From assembly GCF_002836475.1 (NCBI RefSeq), contig NZ_PJBJ01000029.1:1-64000 (forward strand): a stretch of 64,000 nt of DNA, given 5' to 3'. Shown here piece by piece: positions 17,201 through 25,461 of this stretch (position 1 is its first letter; each line of letters starts with the position of its first letter). The notes below the pieces were generated by a model. That model saw only the letters and a list, made by a program, of their open reading frames with translations, made no database searches and was not told the DNA's origin. The position numbers and the translations under genes were made by a program. This DNA is from Flavobacterium sp. ALD4. GTDB lineage: Bacteria > Bacteroidota > Bacteroidia > Flavobacteriales > Flavobacteriaceae.

Positions 17201-17722
17201 CTATTTAATACCAATTGCCTCATAGCCTTTTAAGCTAGTCCTATTTTTTGGGTCTAAGTTTTGTTTGGTTTTCCCCAAGATATTAATTATATCAAACTTG
17301 CTCTCACTTTTTCTTAAATTATAAAAATCATTTGAATTGGTAACTTCAACCTTAAGAATATAGTTCTGGTCTAATTTGAAAGTGTCAATATCCTCCTTAA
17401 TAAATTCTCCATTTATCATATAGATGACAGCGTTTTTCTCGACTGTAGTGTAAACATATTTAATTTGTTCTAAGCTTAAAAAAATATATTTCTTGGGGTT
17501 TTTAGAACGGATATGTATCTGTACTGAATAGAGGCTGTTATTAACTACCGTATCCTTTTTAATGCTATTTATTGACTTTATATCGTCAGGATTGATATAT
17601 TTCATTGTGTTCGAAGAAATTGAAACTGAATCAAGAAATAGTGCTGGTTGTGTGTTTTTACTATTTTGGCTAAAAAACAGCGTTGTAACAAATAGTAATA
17701 AGAGGGATAAAAATAGTTTCAT
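17201..17722 (-). CDS. Secreted protein of unknown function
   Basis: This 173-residue protein has a clear signal peptide (MKLFLSLLLLFVTTLFFSQ). The mature part has two sections reminiscent of TonB-plug-like repeats in small Bacteroidota proteins: ALFLDSVSISSNTMKYINPDDIKSINSIKK, split here as ALFLDSVSISS and INPDDIKSINSIKK, and VIYMINGEFIKEDI. The phrase 'NPDDIKSI' followed by Lys resembles the sentence-like motif of receptor plug domains, but there is no barrel. I do not recognise the family and assign no function. The gene is alone between two terminators whose hairpins resemble each other. Confidence 0.75.
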   Translation of the reverse strand: MKLFLSLLLLFVTTLFFSQNSKNTQPALFLDSVSISSNTMKYINPDDIKSINSIKKDTVVNNSLYSVQIHIRSKNPKKYIFLSLEQIKYVYTTVEKNAVIYMINGEFIKEDIDTFKLDQNYILKVEVTNSNDFYNLRKSESKFDIINILGKTKQNLDPKNRTSLKGYEAIGIK

Positions 17723-17761
17723 TTTTGGACAGTTATCATATATTACAATAAATTAAATGTA

Positions 17762-17798
17762 CAAAAAAAACCTGTACGCCGTGGCGAACAGGTTTTTG
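17762..17798 (-). terminator. Terminator after the NAD(P)H-binding gene
   Basis: AACCTGTACGCC pairs with GGCGAACAGGTT with one mismatch and a GT loop, flanked by A-runs and T-runs. The GCGAACAGG core resembles that of the terminator at 17151-17190. Confidence 0.85.
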
Positions 17799-17807
17799 TA
17801 TTCTTTA

Positions 17808-18464
17808 TTAGTTTCCGATTTGCTGCACTTCATCGGATTCATATATGCTAAAACCGTTTTTATTTTTTTGAGCAATCCTAAAAAGTGCTTTTGCAACGCT
17901 TTCACTTTCTATGGGTTTGTATTTTTTAAGTCTTCCGACAAGTAAAAAAGAAAGTATTGTCATAAAAAATGCGCCTATTTTCTCTCCCATTCTGAACTCT
18001 GTTCGGTTTCCTAAAAGTATCGAAGGTCTTAAAATAGAAATACTTGCAAAGCTAGATTGTTTTAGAAAGTCTTCTATTTCTCCTTTTGTTTTTAGATAGA
18101 AACTCCCAGCTGCTTTATCGGCGCCGATAGATGAGATAATCAAAAATTGCTTTATGTTATTTTTTAAAGCGAAAGTGGCAAACTGCTGTGGATAGCCAAA
18201 ATCGACTTTTCTAAATGCTTCTTTACTTCCTGCTTTTTTGATAGTCGTACCAATGGTGCAGAAAAAATCATCGCCAACAACTAAACTCTGATAGCTTTCA
18301 GGCTTGTCGAAATCTATAATATGCTGTGTTAATTTGGCGTGTGTCTTTCCGGCATCTCTTTTTACAAAAGCAATTACTTTATCATAGGCTGCGCTTTCTA
18401 AAAGGATTTCTAATAATTGAGAACCTATTAATCCAGTACTTCCTATAATTAAAGCAGTTTTCAT
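17808..18464 (-). CDS. NAD(P)H-binding oxidoreductase, atypical SDR
   Basis: This 218-residue Rossmann-fold protein has the dinucleotide motif GSTGLIGSQLLE near its start. FLIISSIGADKAAGSFYLKTKGEIE carries the SDR Tyr-x3-Lys pair (Y-L-K-T-K), and SISILRPSILLGNR is typical of the HTATIP2/YbjT-like group. The substrate is unknown; members include putative redox sensors and NmrA-like regulators. The ATG at 18464 is chosen over an in-frame TTG two codons upstream. It begins 7 nt after the end of the DUF1456 gene, so they form one transcript. Confidence 0.85.
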   Translation of the reverse strand: MKTALIIGSTGLIGSQLLEILLESAAYDKVIAFVKRDAGKTHAKLTQHIIDFDKPESYQSLVVGDDFFCTIGTTIKKAGSKEAFRKVDFGYPQQFATFALKNNIKQFLIISSIGADKAAGSFYLKTKGEIEDFLKQSSFASISILRPSILLGNRTEFRMGEKIGAFFMTILSFLLVGRLKKYKPIESESVAKALFRIAQKNKNGFSIYESDEVQQIGN

Positions 18465-18471
18465 AATCAAA

Positions 18472-18939
18472 TTATTTTTTGTTCTTTCCGAAATTGTATT
18501 TCACTTTTTCTACCACTGGAGTTTTGGCCGGTCCTTTTTTAAACGAAGGCTTTTTCTTGTAATCCGCTTTAGCTGTTGCTTTCCCACCCGGTTTATCACC
18601 TCTAGCTCCTTCTTCATCTTTTTGCTTCGCTTTAAATTCGGGTCTGTCTTTAGATCCTTCCTTTGCAGGTATTTGTGCTTTATGTTTTGCTAAAACGTCA
18701 GTTGGACTTTTTGGGTTTTCTTTTGTTCCACGTAAATGAATAACTAAAGCATTCAGGAAATTACGCAACACTTGGTCGCCACATTCCATATAATTTTCAT
18801 GTTTTTCATCGCGAAAAAAAGCACCTAATTCTGATTTAGTAATTCTAAAGTCTACTAATTCCAATATTTCAACTATTTGGTCATCACGTAACATTAAGGC
18901 AACGCGCAGTTTTTTGAAGATATCGTTATTTGTCATCAT
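18472..18939 (-). CDS. DUF1456 family protein with basic C-terminal tail
   Basis: This 155-residue protein has an N-terminal region (about residues 1-75) with two related helical segments, NNDIFKKLRVALMLRDDQIVEI and NYMECGDQVLRNFLNALVIHLRG. This is the DUF1456 (YehS-like) pattern. The remainder is a Lys/Gly/Ala-rich tail (KAKQKDEEGARGDKPGGKA, KKKPSFKKGPAKTP) that is probably disordered and could bind nucleic acid. The biochemical role is not known. A promoter box lies at 18954-18961 and the oxidoreductase gene follows after 7 nt. Confidence 0.85.
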   Translation of the reverse strand: MMTNNDIFKKLRVALMLRDDQIVEILELVDFRITKSELGAFFRDEKHENYMECGDQVLRNFLNALVIHLRGTKENPKSPTDVLAKHKAQIPAKEGSKDRPEFKAKQKDEEGARGDKPGGKATAKADYKKKPSFKKGPAKTPVVEKVKYNFGKNKK

Positions 18940-18953
18940 ATTCTAATTTTTTA

Positions 18954-18961
18954 CAAAGGTA
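18954..18961 (-). promoter_or_regulatory. Probable -7 box of the DUF1456 operon
   Basis: TACCTTTG on the minus strand matches TAnnTTTG, 14 nt before the start codon. Confidence 0.55.
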
Positions 18962-18993
18962 CGTTTAAAAAGTAAGTGGTCGTAATTTTAGGT

Positions 18994-20025
18994 TCAGAAT
19001 TGGTACTGGTTTAGAATACGAATTATTTTATTTAAATCGTCCTCCGTATGATTAGCTGTAAATATGATTCTGTTTAATTCTTTACCGCCTGTAGGGTATT
19101 TAAAGTTAGTGACGATTATTTTATTGGCGTTAAGCACTGTATTGATTATAGGTATGTCTGGATAGATGACAGGATAGTCAGGGTTGAATGCAAATGCTTT
19201 ATTTTTGGCCAATAGACCGTCAATATATTTAAGATTGTTTTTTAACTTTATGTGTTGGCTTTTATAAATAGCTTCTGCTTCTCCCAATGCTTCAATCACA
19301 GCGGGACTCATTCCCGCACTTGAAACAAATGAGGCATTGTTCATTATTTGATTAATAAAGGATTGATCAGATGCAACGACACCGCCGGTAACTCCCATTG
19401 CTTTTCCCAGCGAAGCGACCATGATTTTTCGTTTGATATTTTTATAATGGATAGCAGAGAAAATTCCGCAGCCGTTAATTCCTAAAACACCCAAAGAATG
19501 GGATTCATCAACAACCAAAGTAATTTCCTTGTTTGATGCAATTAACTCTATAATTGTTAAATCAATGGCTTTTATGTGAAAGCTGGGGACAGCGTCGGTC
19601 AGAATTGTTATCCTTTCATTTGTGCTGTCTAACAAGCGGGGATTTATTCCGCTTTCTATAAAAAACGGTAAACTATTAGGTGCTTTTAGGGCTGCATGAG
19701 TATTAGGAAAGTGAAAGAAGGCATCTGTATGAGGGGCGAGTTCTTCTATTACTAATTTTGCAGCAAGCATCCCCGAGGAAACTGTGACAACAGCATCTGC
19801 ACCAATATAATCCGTCAGAAATTGTTCTCCTTTTTCGTATGCCGTAAGTTTTATGTTTGAATTTCTGGAACTTCCGTATGCAGAGCCCCAACGCAGTATG
19901 TTTTTTATAATCAGTTGCTGAAATTCAGAGTTGGTTGGCATTCCCAAATAGGCTGTTCCTCCAAAATATAAATAACTTTCCCCTTTAACCTCAATTATTC
20001 TGTCTGGAAACTGATTGATTTTCAT
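18994..20025 (-). CDS. PLP-dependent aminotransferase-fold enzyme (AONS/KBL-like)
   Basis: This 343-residue fold-type I enzyme resembles the alpha-oxoamine synthase group (8-amino-7-oxononanoate synthase, 2-amino-3-ketobutyrate CoA ligase) but is shorter than usual (about 385-400). Lys208 in ASLGKAMGVTGG should hold PLP, Asp173 in VVDESHSLG contacts the ring nitrogen, and His176 follows. GSAYGSSRNSN near the N-terminus fits the family. No biotin gene is nearby. It starts 6 nt after the dipeptide epimerase, so a role in peptide or amino-acid turnover is a contextual inference only. Confidence 0.82.
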   Translation of the reverse strand: MKINQFPDRIIEVKGESYLYFGGTAYLGMPTNSEFQQLIIKNILRWGSAYGSSRNSNIKLTAYEKGEQFLTDYIGADAVVTVSSGMLAAKLVIEELAPHTDAFFHFPNTHAALKAPNSLPFFIESGINPRLLDSTNERITILTDAVPSFHIKAIDLTIIELIASNKEITLVVDESHSLGVLGINGCGIFSAIHYKNIKRKIMVASLGKAMGVTGGVVASDQSFINQIMNNASFVSSAGMSPAVIEALGEAEAIYKSQHIKLKNNLKYIDGLLAKNKAFAFNPDYPVIYPDIPIINTVLNANKIIVTNFKYPTGGKELNRIIFTANHTEDDLNKIIRILNQYQF

Positions 20026-20031
20026 TCGTAA

Positions 20032-21042
20032 TTATTTTAAAACAACTCCCGTTCCGTTTAGTTCAGAATAGCTGACTTTTCCATTTTTTATGGTCACTCC
20101 ATTGGCTATGTCTTCCGCCAATAGCAAAGCGCCGTCCATGTCGACATAATCCAATTGTGGCAATAAATGTGCAATGGCCGAAATTCCTACTGACGATTCT
20201 GTCATGCATCCTACCATTGTTTTTAACCCTAGTTTTTTTGCTTCTTGAATCATTCGTCTAGCCGGAGTTAATCCACCACATTTTACTAGTTTAATATTTA
20301 CTCCATGAAAATGGTTATGGCATTTAGCAACATCTTCTTCGATGATGCAACTTTCATCTGCTATTATAGGTAAAACCGAATGTTTAAAAACTTCCTTATG
20401 TCCATCCCAATTATCAGCTTTCATGGGTTGTTCGAGGAATTCTACACCTAGTTTCTTCAATTCAATAGCGTTGCTGATTGTCTCCTCAACTCCCCATCCG
20501 CAGTTAGCATCAATTCTGAAAATAGCATCGGTATGTTTTCGAAGTTCTGTTACGATGGCAATGTCTTCGTCCGTTCCTAATTTAATTTTATAAATGGGCC
20601 AGGGCAATTCCTTCATTTTAGAAACCATTTTTTCTATGGAAGCAATCCCGATTGTGTAATCAGTTAATGGATTGTTCTCTACAGTATAGTTCCAATATTC
20701 ATATAACTTTTTTCCTTTTTGACGTGCATACAAATCATTGTATGCCATGTCCAAAGCGCATAGCGCAAACATATCCTCTTTTAAATAGAAATGCATCTTT
20801 TTCCAAAAATCTTCGGGTGTTTCGCCATCACTAGCTTCAATGATGCTTCTAATTTTGTTTAGATCTTCTGCCATTACCGGTACAGTCATATTGTAATACG
20901 GATTTGAAGTTGCTTCACCAAAACCAGAAACCCCTTCACTTTTTAATTCCACAATTAAAGAAGGTTGGAAATCTATTGATTCTCTTGAAATGGTGAACGT
21001 ATGTTTTAACTTAAGGTCGTATGCTCTTATTATTAATTCCAT
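20032..21042 (-). CDS. Dipeptide epimerase (L-Ala-D/L-Glu epimerase type)
   Basis: This 336-residue enolase-superfamily enzyme is of the muconate lactonizing subgroup. The acid/base lysines are K152 and K154 (YKIKLG) and K251 (NIKLVKCGG). Metal ligands are D178 (RIDANCGW), E204 (LEQPM) and D229 (IADES). The D301-M-D303 motif (YVDMDGALLL) marks dipeptide epimerases, where it contacts the substrate ammonium. Such enzymes epimerise Ala-Glu from murein recycling, but specificity varies and cannot be fixed here. It is the first gene of a two-gene unit with the PLP enzyme downstream. Confidence 0.9.
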   Translation of the reverse strand: MELIIRAYDLKLKHTFTISRESIDFQPSLIVELKSEGVSGFGEATSNPYYNMTVPVMAEDLNKIRSIIEASDGETPEDFWKKMHFYLKEDMFALCALDMAYNDLYARQKGKKLYEYWNYTVENNPLTDYTIGIASIEKMVSKMKELPWPIYKIKLGTDEDIAIVTELRKHTDAIFRIDANCGWGVEETISNAIELKKLGVEFLEQPMKADNWDGHKEVFKHSVLPIIADESCIIEEDVAKCHNHFHGVNIKLVKCGGLTPARRMIQEAKKLGLKTMVGCMTESSVGISAIAHLLPQLDYVDMDGALLLAEDIANGVTIKNGKVSYSELNGTGVVLK

Positions 21043-21110
21043 AATTGGTTGTAGCTATATAATTATATGTAAATCAGTTGTGAAAACGATATATAAATGT
21101 AATGAATAAG

Positions 21111-21914
21111 TTAATACCCCAACCAAAGAATAGCATTTGTAAATCCATCACGCCATAATTTTTCATTATGTTGTCCCCCTTTTACAATCTTTTTCTCATT
21201 CAAATTCAAACAATAACAGCGCTTTGTATTTAATAGGCGTTCCATTTTGTTCAGGTCTGTCACCATATCTTCACTTTCATTATCGCCACACAAGAAATAA
21301 ATTTTGCTTTTTATTTTTTTTGTATTTTCTACTAAATCGAATATTTTATCTGAGAACCAAAAGGAAGGGCTGAAGACTCCCGCTTTTCCGAACACTTGAG
21401 GGTATTTCAAAATAGCGTAATACGAAACTAATCCACCAAGAGAGCTACCCATTATTAGGGTGTTTTTCTTTTTTACCTTAGTTCTGTATTTTTTGTCAAT
21501 CTGAGGCTTTAATGTTTTGACAATAAACTTAAGGTAGGCATTGGCATTTCCTCCACCATATTTATCATTTTGAAAGGGCGTTAATTCTTCCATGCGTTTA
21601 TCGTTGCCATGTTCGATTCCAATAACGATTAGCTGTGCATTAATACTGTCCAGTTTTTCGTCAACATTCCATTCCCCTACGTAGGAAGTTTTTGAATCAA
21701 ATAGATTCTGGGCGTCGTGCATATAAAGAACAGAATATTTCTTCTGCGAATTTTTATAATTCTTTGGAAGGTAAACCCATATTTTTTTTGTGGTATGTAA
21801 TTGTGGGGCCTCAATCGTAAAAGTTGAAACTTGTTTTGAGGCAGTACTTTCTTGAGCTGTTGTATTTGTTAGGACAAAAAATAATACAAGAAGAAGGAGG
21901 AGTCGTTTAATCAT
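21111..21914 (-). CDS. Secreted alpha/beta-hydrolase, putative esterase
   Basis: This 267-residue protein has a signal peptide (MIKRLLLLLVLFFVLTNTTAQ). The hydrolase core shows IWVYLPKNY, SVLYMHDAQNLFD, the nucleophile elbow GSSLGGLVSYY, an acidic turn CGDNESED and a late His in KGGQHNEKLWRDGF. This matches the putative esterase family (esterase D / enterochelin esterase / CE1-like), which acts on acyl esters of sugars, siderophores or xenobiotics. The substrate is unknown, and there is no adjacent polysaccharide or siderophore locus. It is divergent from the next gene. Confidence 0.88.
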   Translation of the reverse strand: MIKRLLLLLVLFFVLTNTTAQESTASKQVSTFTIEAPQLHTTKKIWVYLPKNYKNSQKKYSVLYMHDAQNLFDSKTSYVGEWNVDEKLDSINAQLIVIGIEHGNDKRMEELTPFQNDKYGGGNANAYLKFIVKTLKPQIDKKYRTKVKKKNTLIMGSSLGGLVSYYAILKYPQVFGKAGVFSPSFWFSDKIFDLVENTKKIKSKIYFLCGDNESEDMVTDLNKMERLLNTKRCYCLNLNEKKIVKGGQHNEKLWRDGFTNAILWLGY

Positions 21915-22297
21915 TAATTTGTGTTTTGATTTAGAAACAATTTTGTAGCTAAAAATAATGATTATTTTAGTGGTTTGATATTTGAATACAATAATATTCA
22001 GGAGTCTTTTTGATAAAGCAATGACCTGACTCTAAAAATAAAATTCAGTCAATTTACATTATATAGCCAGTTTGATAGTTTATCGCACTTTGAATGGTGT
22101 TTTTATATCAGTACTAAATTTAGGTCCTTTTTTTCGGACTTAGTTCTATTTAGTATTATGTAGGTGATAGTAAGTTAATTGAATGAATTAAAGTTCATTT
22201 TATTGTTCGTTTTAGTAAACCTCATTAGTTGTGTGATTATTTAGTGGCACAGTTATTGGCTTTAGCGATAATAGTTATTAATTAAAATTTATAAAAC
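21915..22297. other. Divergent intergenic region
   Basis: 383 bp of AT-rich sequence without an ORF. It should contain the promoters of the esterase gene and the small secreted protein gene, but no exact TAnnTTTG box was found next to either start. Confidence 0.5.
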
Positions 22298-22627
22298 ATG
22301 AAAAATATAAAACTACTCGCAATACTAGGAATCGTCTTTTTTGCGTCAAGCACAATAAATGCACAAGTAGCGGTAGCTGTAAACATCGGACTGCCCTCAA
22401 TAGTTATATCAGGTCACTACGAGCGGGGATACGAACCACAAAGGAGGACTGTTGAGTATCAACAGGAACGTGTCAGTTATGTAGACAATAGAGATTATGA
22501 TGAGGAAAGATGGGAAAATGAAAGAAGGTACGAAGGGAAAAAAAATCATGGTAAATGGCATGATGGTAAAAAATATAAAGGAAGAAGTTATGAAGGGAGA
22601 GATCATGACGATAGGGATGATGATTAA
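22298..22627 (+). CDS. Small secreted protein with highly charged C-terminus
   Basis: This 109-residue protein has a signal peptide (MKNIKLLAILGIVFFASSTINA). Next is a short hydrophobic piece VAVAVNIGLPSIVISGHYERGY. The second half is almost entirely charged or aromatic, with repeats of Arg, Asp, Lys, His and Tyr (RRYEGKKNHGKWHDGKKYKG, ending RDDD). No catalytic motif is seen and I do not recognise the family. The tail is probably disordered and could bind metals or polyanions, which is inference. It is monocistronic and ended by a terminator. Confidence 0.72.
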   Translation: MKNIKLLAILGIVFFASSTINAQVAVAVNIGLPSIVISGHYERGYEPQRRTVEYQQERVSYVDNRDYDEERWENERRYEGKKNHGKWHDGKKYKGRSYEGRDHDDRDDD

Positions 22628-22645
22628 TACCTGTTTCATGTAAAT

Positions 22646-22682
22646 AAAAAAAAGAGAACCAATTTTGGCTCTCTTTTTTTTG
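22646..22682 (+). terminator. Terminator after the small secreted protein gene
   Basis: AAAAAAAGAGAACC pairs with GGCTCTCTTTTTTT across a short loop and ends in a T-run. Confidence 0.8.
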
Positions 22683-22944
22683 TTTATTCCATTCTCCTTT
22701 TATATCGTCGTTCTAAAATGGATTCAAGTCATTAAACTCAAAAATAAACTTTAGTATTATTATTTAGACTTTTATATTTTTAAAGGGGAGTTTAGATTGT
22801 TAGTTTTGACAGCACCTATCCTAAAGAAATTTTTCTTAGTTGTCATTTAACAATAAATATGAGAATTACAGCAAATTGTTGAATCACTGCTTGTTTTAGG
22901 GTTTTAATTTTAAAAGCTATATTTTAGCTAAAAAAAATAATTTG
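22683..22944. other. Non-coding spacer
   Basis: About 260 bp between a terminator and the TerB-like gene. Nothing beyond AT-rich sequence was seen. Confidence 0.5.
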
Positions 22945-23346
22945 ATGAATATGTACGAAGAAAAAAAGAGCTTACTTTTAGAGATGATTGCCTTTTCAAC
23001 AGTTGACGGTCATCTTCATAAAAAAGAATATGAATTTTTATTTCTGATTGCCAATCAATTGAATATCGAAAAAGGAGGGTTTAATGATTTGTTTCATCAA
23101 GAATTACCAAAATTACCTATAAAAAATGAGTTTCAAAGGATTCAACAATTTTATAGGTTGGCACTATTAATGCATATCGACGGCATTCTGCATGCAAAAG
23201 AAGCGGAAGCCATTAAACAAATTGCGATTCGTATGGGTCTGAATCCAGAAGCCACTAAACGAGTATTGATAAAAATGGAAAAAGCTCCAAAAGCAATTAT
23301 TTCATCAGACGTATTATTGAATATTTTTAGAGAAGAGCGCAACTAA
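22945..23346 (+). CDS. TerB-like protein
   Basis: This 133-residue all-helical protein resembles the TerB (tellurite resistance/DjlA-like) domain. It has LLLEMIAFSTVDGHLHKKEYEFL in the first half and LALLMHIDGILHAKEAEAIKQI in the second, each with the Asp-Gly-x-[IL]-x-x-x-E metal-binding-like turn typical of TerB. The ATG at 22945 follows an in-frame TTG that was not chosen. No Ter operon is nearby, so tellurite resistance should not be assumed. The stop overlaps the uvrB stop by 4 nt on the other strand. Confidence 0.78.
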   Translation: MNMYEEKKSLLLEMIAFSTVDGHLHKKEYEFLFLIANQLNIEKGGFNDLFHQELPKLPIKNEFQRIQQFYRLALLMHIDGILHAKEAEAIKQIAIRMGLNPEATKRVLIKMEKAPKAIISSDVLLNIFREERN

Positions 23347-25334
23347 GTTAACTGTTCTTGTAATTTTTTGATGTCATCACGAAGTTTTGCCGCTTGCATA
23401 AAGTCGAGTTCTTTGGCCGATTTCTCCATTGATTTTCGCTTTTCACGAATGCGCTTTTCTATTTCTGCTTTCGATAAATATTCTGTTTCTGATTCCGCAG
23501 CCGCGTTTAAAGTAAGTCCTAATTCATAATCTGCTAAAGGATTCTTAGTAAAAGCGCTCTCTATTTTTTTGTTCAGTGCTTGAGGGACTTGGTTGTTCTG
23601 CGTATTAAAATTAATTTGCTTGGTTCTACGATAATCGGTTTCGTCAATTGTTTTTTGCATGCTGCCAGTGATTTTATCTGCATACATAATCGCTTTTCCG
23701 TTAAGGTTTCTAGCTGCTCGACCAATAGTTTGTGTTAGCGAACGATGGCTACGTAAAAACCCCTCTTTGTCGGCATCCAAGATTGCCACAAGTGATACTT
23801 CCGGTAAATCTAGCCCTTCACGCAGTAAGTTTACTCCTATCAAGACATCAAACAATCCTTTTCGTAAGTCTTGCATGATTTCAATCCGCTCTAAAGTATC
23901 AATATCCGAGTGAATGTAACGACAACGAATATTGACTTTTGTCAAGTATTTTGCTAATTCCTCTGCCATTCTTTTAGTTAAAGTAGTCACTAAAACGCGT
24001 TCATCAATTTCTGCCCTAATTTGAATCTCCTCGATTAAATCATCTATTTGATTTAAACTTGGTCGAATTTCAATTACGGGATCTAATAATCCTGTTGGTC
24101 TAATAACTTGCTCGACAACAACGCCTTCCGTTTTTTGTAATTCGTAATCTGCAGGAGTTGCTGACACATAAATTACTTGATTTTGCATGGCTTCAAATTC
24201 ATCAAACTTCAAAGGTCGATTGTCCATCGCTGCAGGAAGTCTGAAACCATAATCTACTAAGTTTTCTTTACGGCTTCTGTCTCCGCCATACATGGCGCTA
24301 ACTTGAGAAAGTGTCACGTGACTTTCGTCCACGACCATTAAATAATCTTTAGGGAAATAATCCAACAAGCAAAAAGGTCTTGTTCCGGCTAGTCGTCCAT
24401 CGAGATAACGCGAATAATTTTCAATTCCGGAGCAATAACCCAGTTCCCGAATCATTTCTAAATCAAAATTGGTGCGCTCTTCCAATCGTTTTGCTTCCAG
24501 GTGTTTGCCTATTTCTTTAAAATAATCGACTTGTTTGACTAAATCTTGTTGAATTTGCCAAATGGCACCTTGCAATACATCAGGTGATGTCACAAACATG
24601 TTGGCGGGATAGATAGTCAGTTTTTCGAACTTTTCAAGGACTTTAGAGTCCTTTGTGTCGAAACTTTCAATTTCCTCGATTTCATCACCAAAGAAATGGA
24701 CGCGATAGGCTTCATCCGCATAACTGGGATAGATATCTACTGTATCGCCTTTTATTCTGAAATTTCCAGGATTAAAATCGGCTTCTGTTCTGGAATATAA
24801 ACTTTGCACCAGTTGATGCAATAATTTAGTTCGGGAAATGATTTGTCCTTTCTCAATTGGAATTAAATTTTTCTGAAATTCTACAGGGTTTCCAATACCG
24901 TATAAACAAGAAACCGATGCAACTACTAAAATATCTCTTCTACCAGAAAGCAACGAGGCAGTTGTTGACATTCGCATTTTTTCTAGTTCTTCATTTATGG
25001 ATAAATCCTTCTCAATAAAAACTCCCGTAACGGGCATAAAGGCTTCGGGTTGATAGTAATCGTAATAAGAAACAAAATATTCTACCGCATTGTTTGGAAA
25101 GAATTGTTTGAACTCAGAGTACAATTGAGCGGCCAAAGTTTTATTATGTGCCAGAACTAATGTAGGTCTTTGTACTTCCTCGATAACATTAGCCACAGTA
25201 AACGTTTTACCAGAACCAGTAACTCCTAGTAAAGTTTGGAATTGTTCGCCATCAATGATACCTTGAGTTAATTTTTCAATGGCTTGCGGCTGGTCGCCTT
25301 TGGGTTGGTAATCGGATACTACTTGGAAATTCAT
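23343..25334 (-). CDS. uvrB: UvrABC excinuclease subunit B
   Basis: This 663-residue helicase-like damage-verifying subunit of nucleotide excision repair has Walker A in LLGVTGSGKTFT. The beta-hairpin region YYDYYQPEAYxP-like segment reads YYDYYQPEAFMP, the DEAD-like box is VVDESH, and helicase motif VI reads QTIGRAARN. The C-terminal UVR domain (AKELDFMQAAKLRDDIKKLQ) binds UvrC. It is complete. The start lies after a TAnnTTTG box at 25364-25371. Its final codons overlap the convergent TerB-like gene, and no hairpin terminator lies between them. Confidence 0.97.
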   Translation of the reverse strand: MNFQVVSDYQPKGDQPQAIEKLTQGIIDGEQFQTLLGVTGSGKTFTVANVIEEVQRPTLVLAHNKTLAAQLYSEFKQFFPNNAVEYFVSYYDYYQPEAFMPVTGVFIEKDLSINEELEKMRMSTTASLLSGRRDILVVASVSCLYGIGNPVEFQKNLIPIEKGQIISRTKLLHQLVQSLYSRTEADFNPGNFRIKGDTVDIYPSYADEAYRVHFFGDEIEEIESFDTKDSKVLEKFEKLTIYPANMFVTSPDVLQGAIWQIQQDLVKQVDYFKEIGKHLEAKRLEERTNFDLEMIRELGYCSGIENYSRYLDGRLAGTRPFCLLDYFPKDYLMVVDESHVTLSQVSAMYGGDRSRKENLVDYGFRLPAAMDNRPLKFDEFEAMQNQVIYVSATPADYELQKTEGVVVEQVIRPTGLLDPVIEIRPSLNQIDDLIEEIQIRAEIDERVLVTTLTKRMAEELAKYLTKVNIRCRYIHSDIDTLERIEIMQDLRKGLFDVLIGVNLLREGLDLPEVSLVAILDADKEGFLRSHRSLTQTIGRAARNLNGKAIMYADKITGSMQKTIDETDYRRTKQINFNTQNNQVPQALNKKIESAFTKNPLADYELGLTLNAAAESETEYLSKAEIEKRIREKRKSMEKSAKELDFMQAAKLRDDIKKLQEQLT

Positions 25335-25363
25335 TTGTATAAAGGGGTACTGTTTTAGAACTG

Positions 25364-25371
25364 CAAAGTTA
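25364..25371 (-). promoter_or_regulatory. Probable -7 box of uvrB
   Basis: TAACTTTG on the minus strand fits TAnnTTTG, 29 nt before the start codon. Confidence 0.55.
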
Positions 25372-25408
25372 CAAAGTTTATAACCATTCTAATAGAAAGT
25401 TAAAAGCA

Positions 25409-25442
25409 AAAAAAACCACCATGCTTAGCATGGTGGTTTTTC
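25409..25442 (-). terminator. Terminator after the 987-residue TonB receptor gene
   Basis: AAAAACCACCATGC and GCATGGTGGTTTTT pair perfectly across a TTA loop and are A/T-flanked. It lies 19 nt beyond the stop on the minus strand. Confidence 0.9.
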
Positions 25443-25461
25443 TAATAATAAAATACTTGGT

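Noticed and set aside
22945-23346. Tellurite resistance operon
   Set aside because: Only a lone TerB-like domain is present; no other Ter gene is adjacent.
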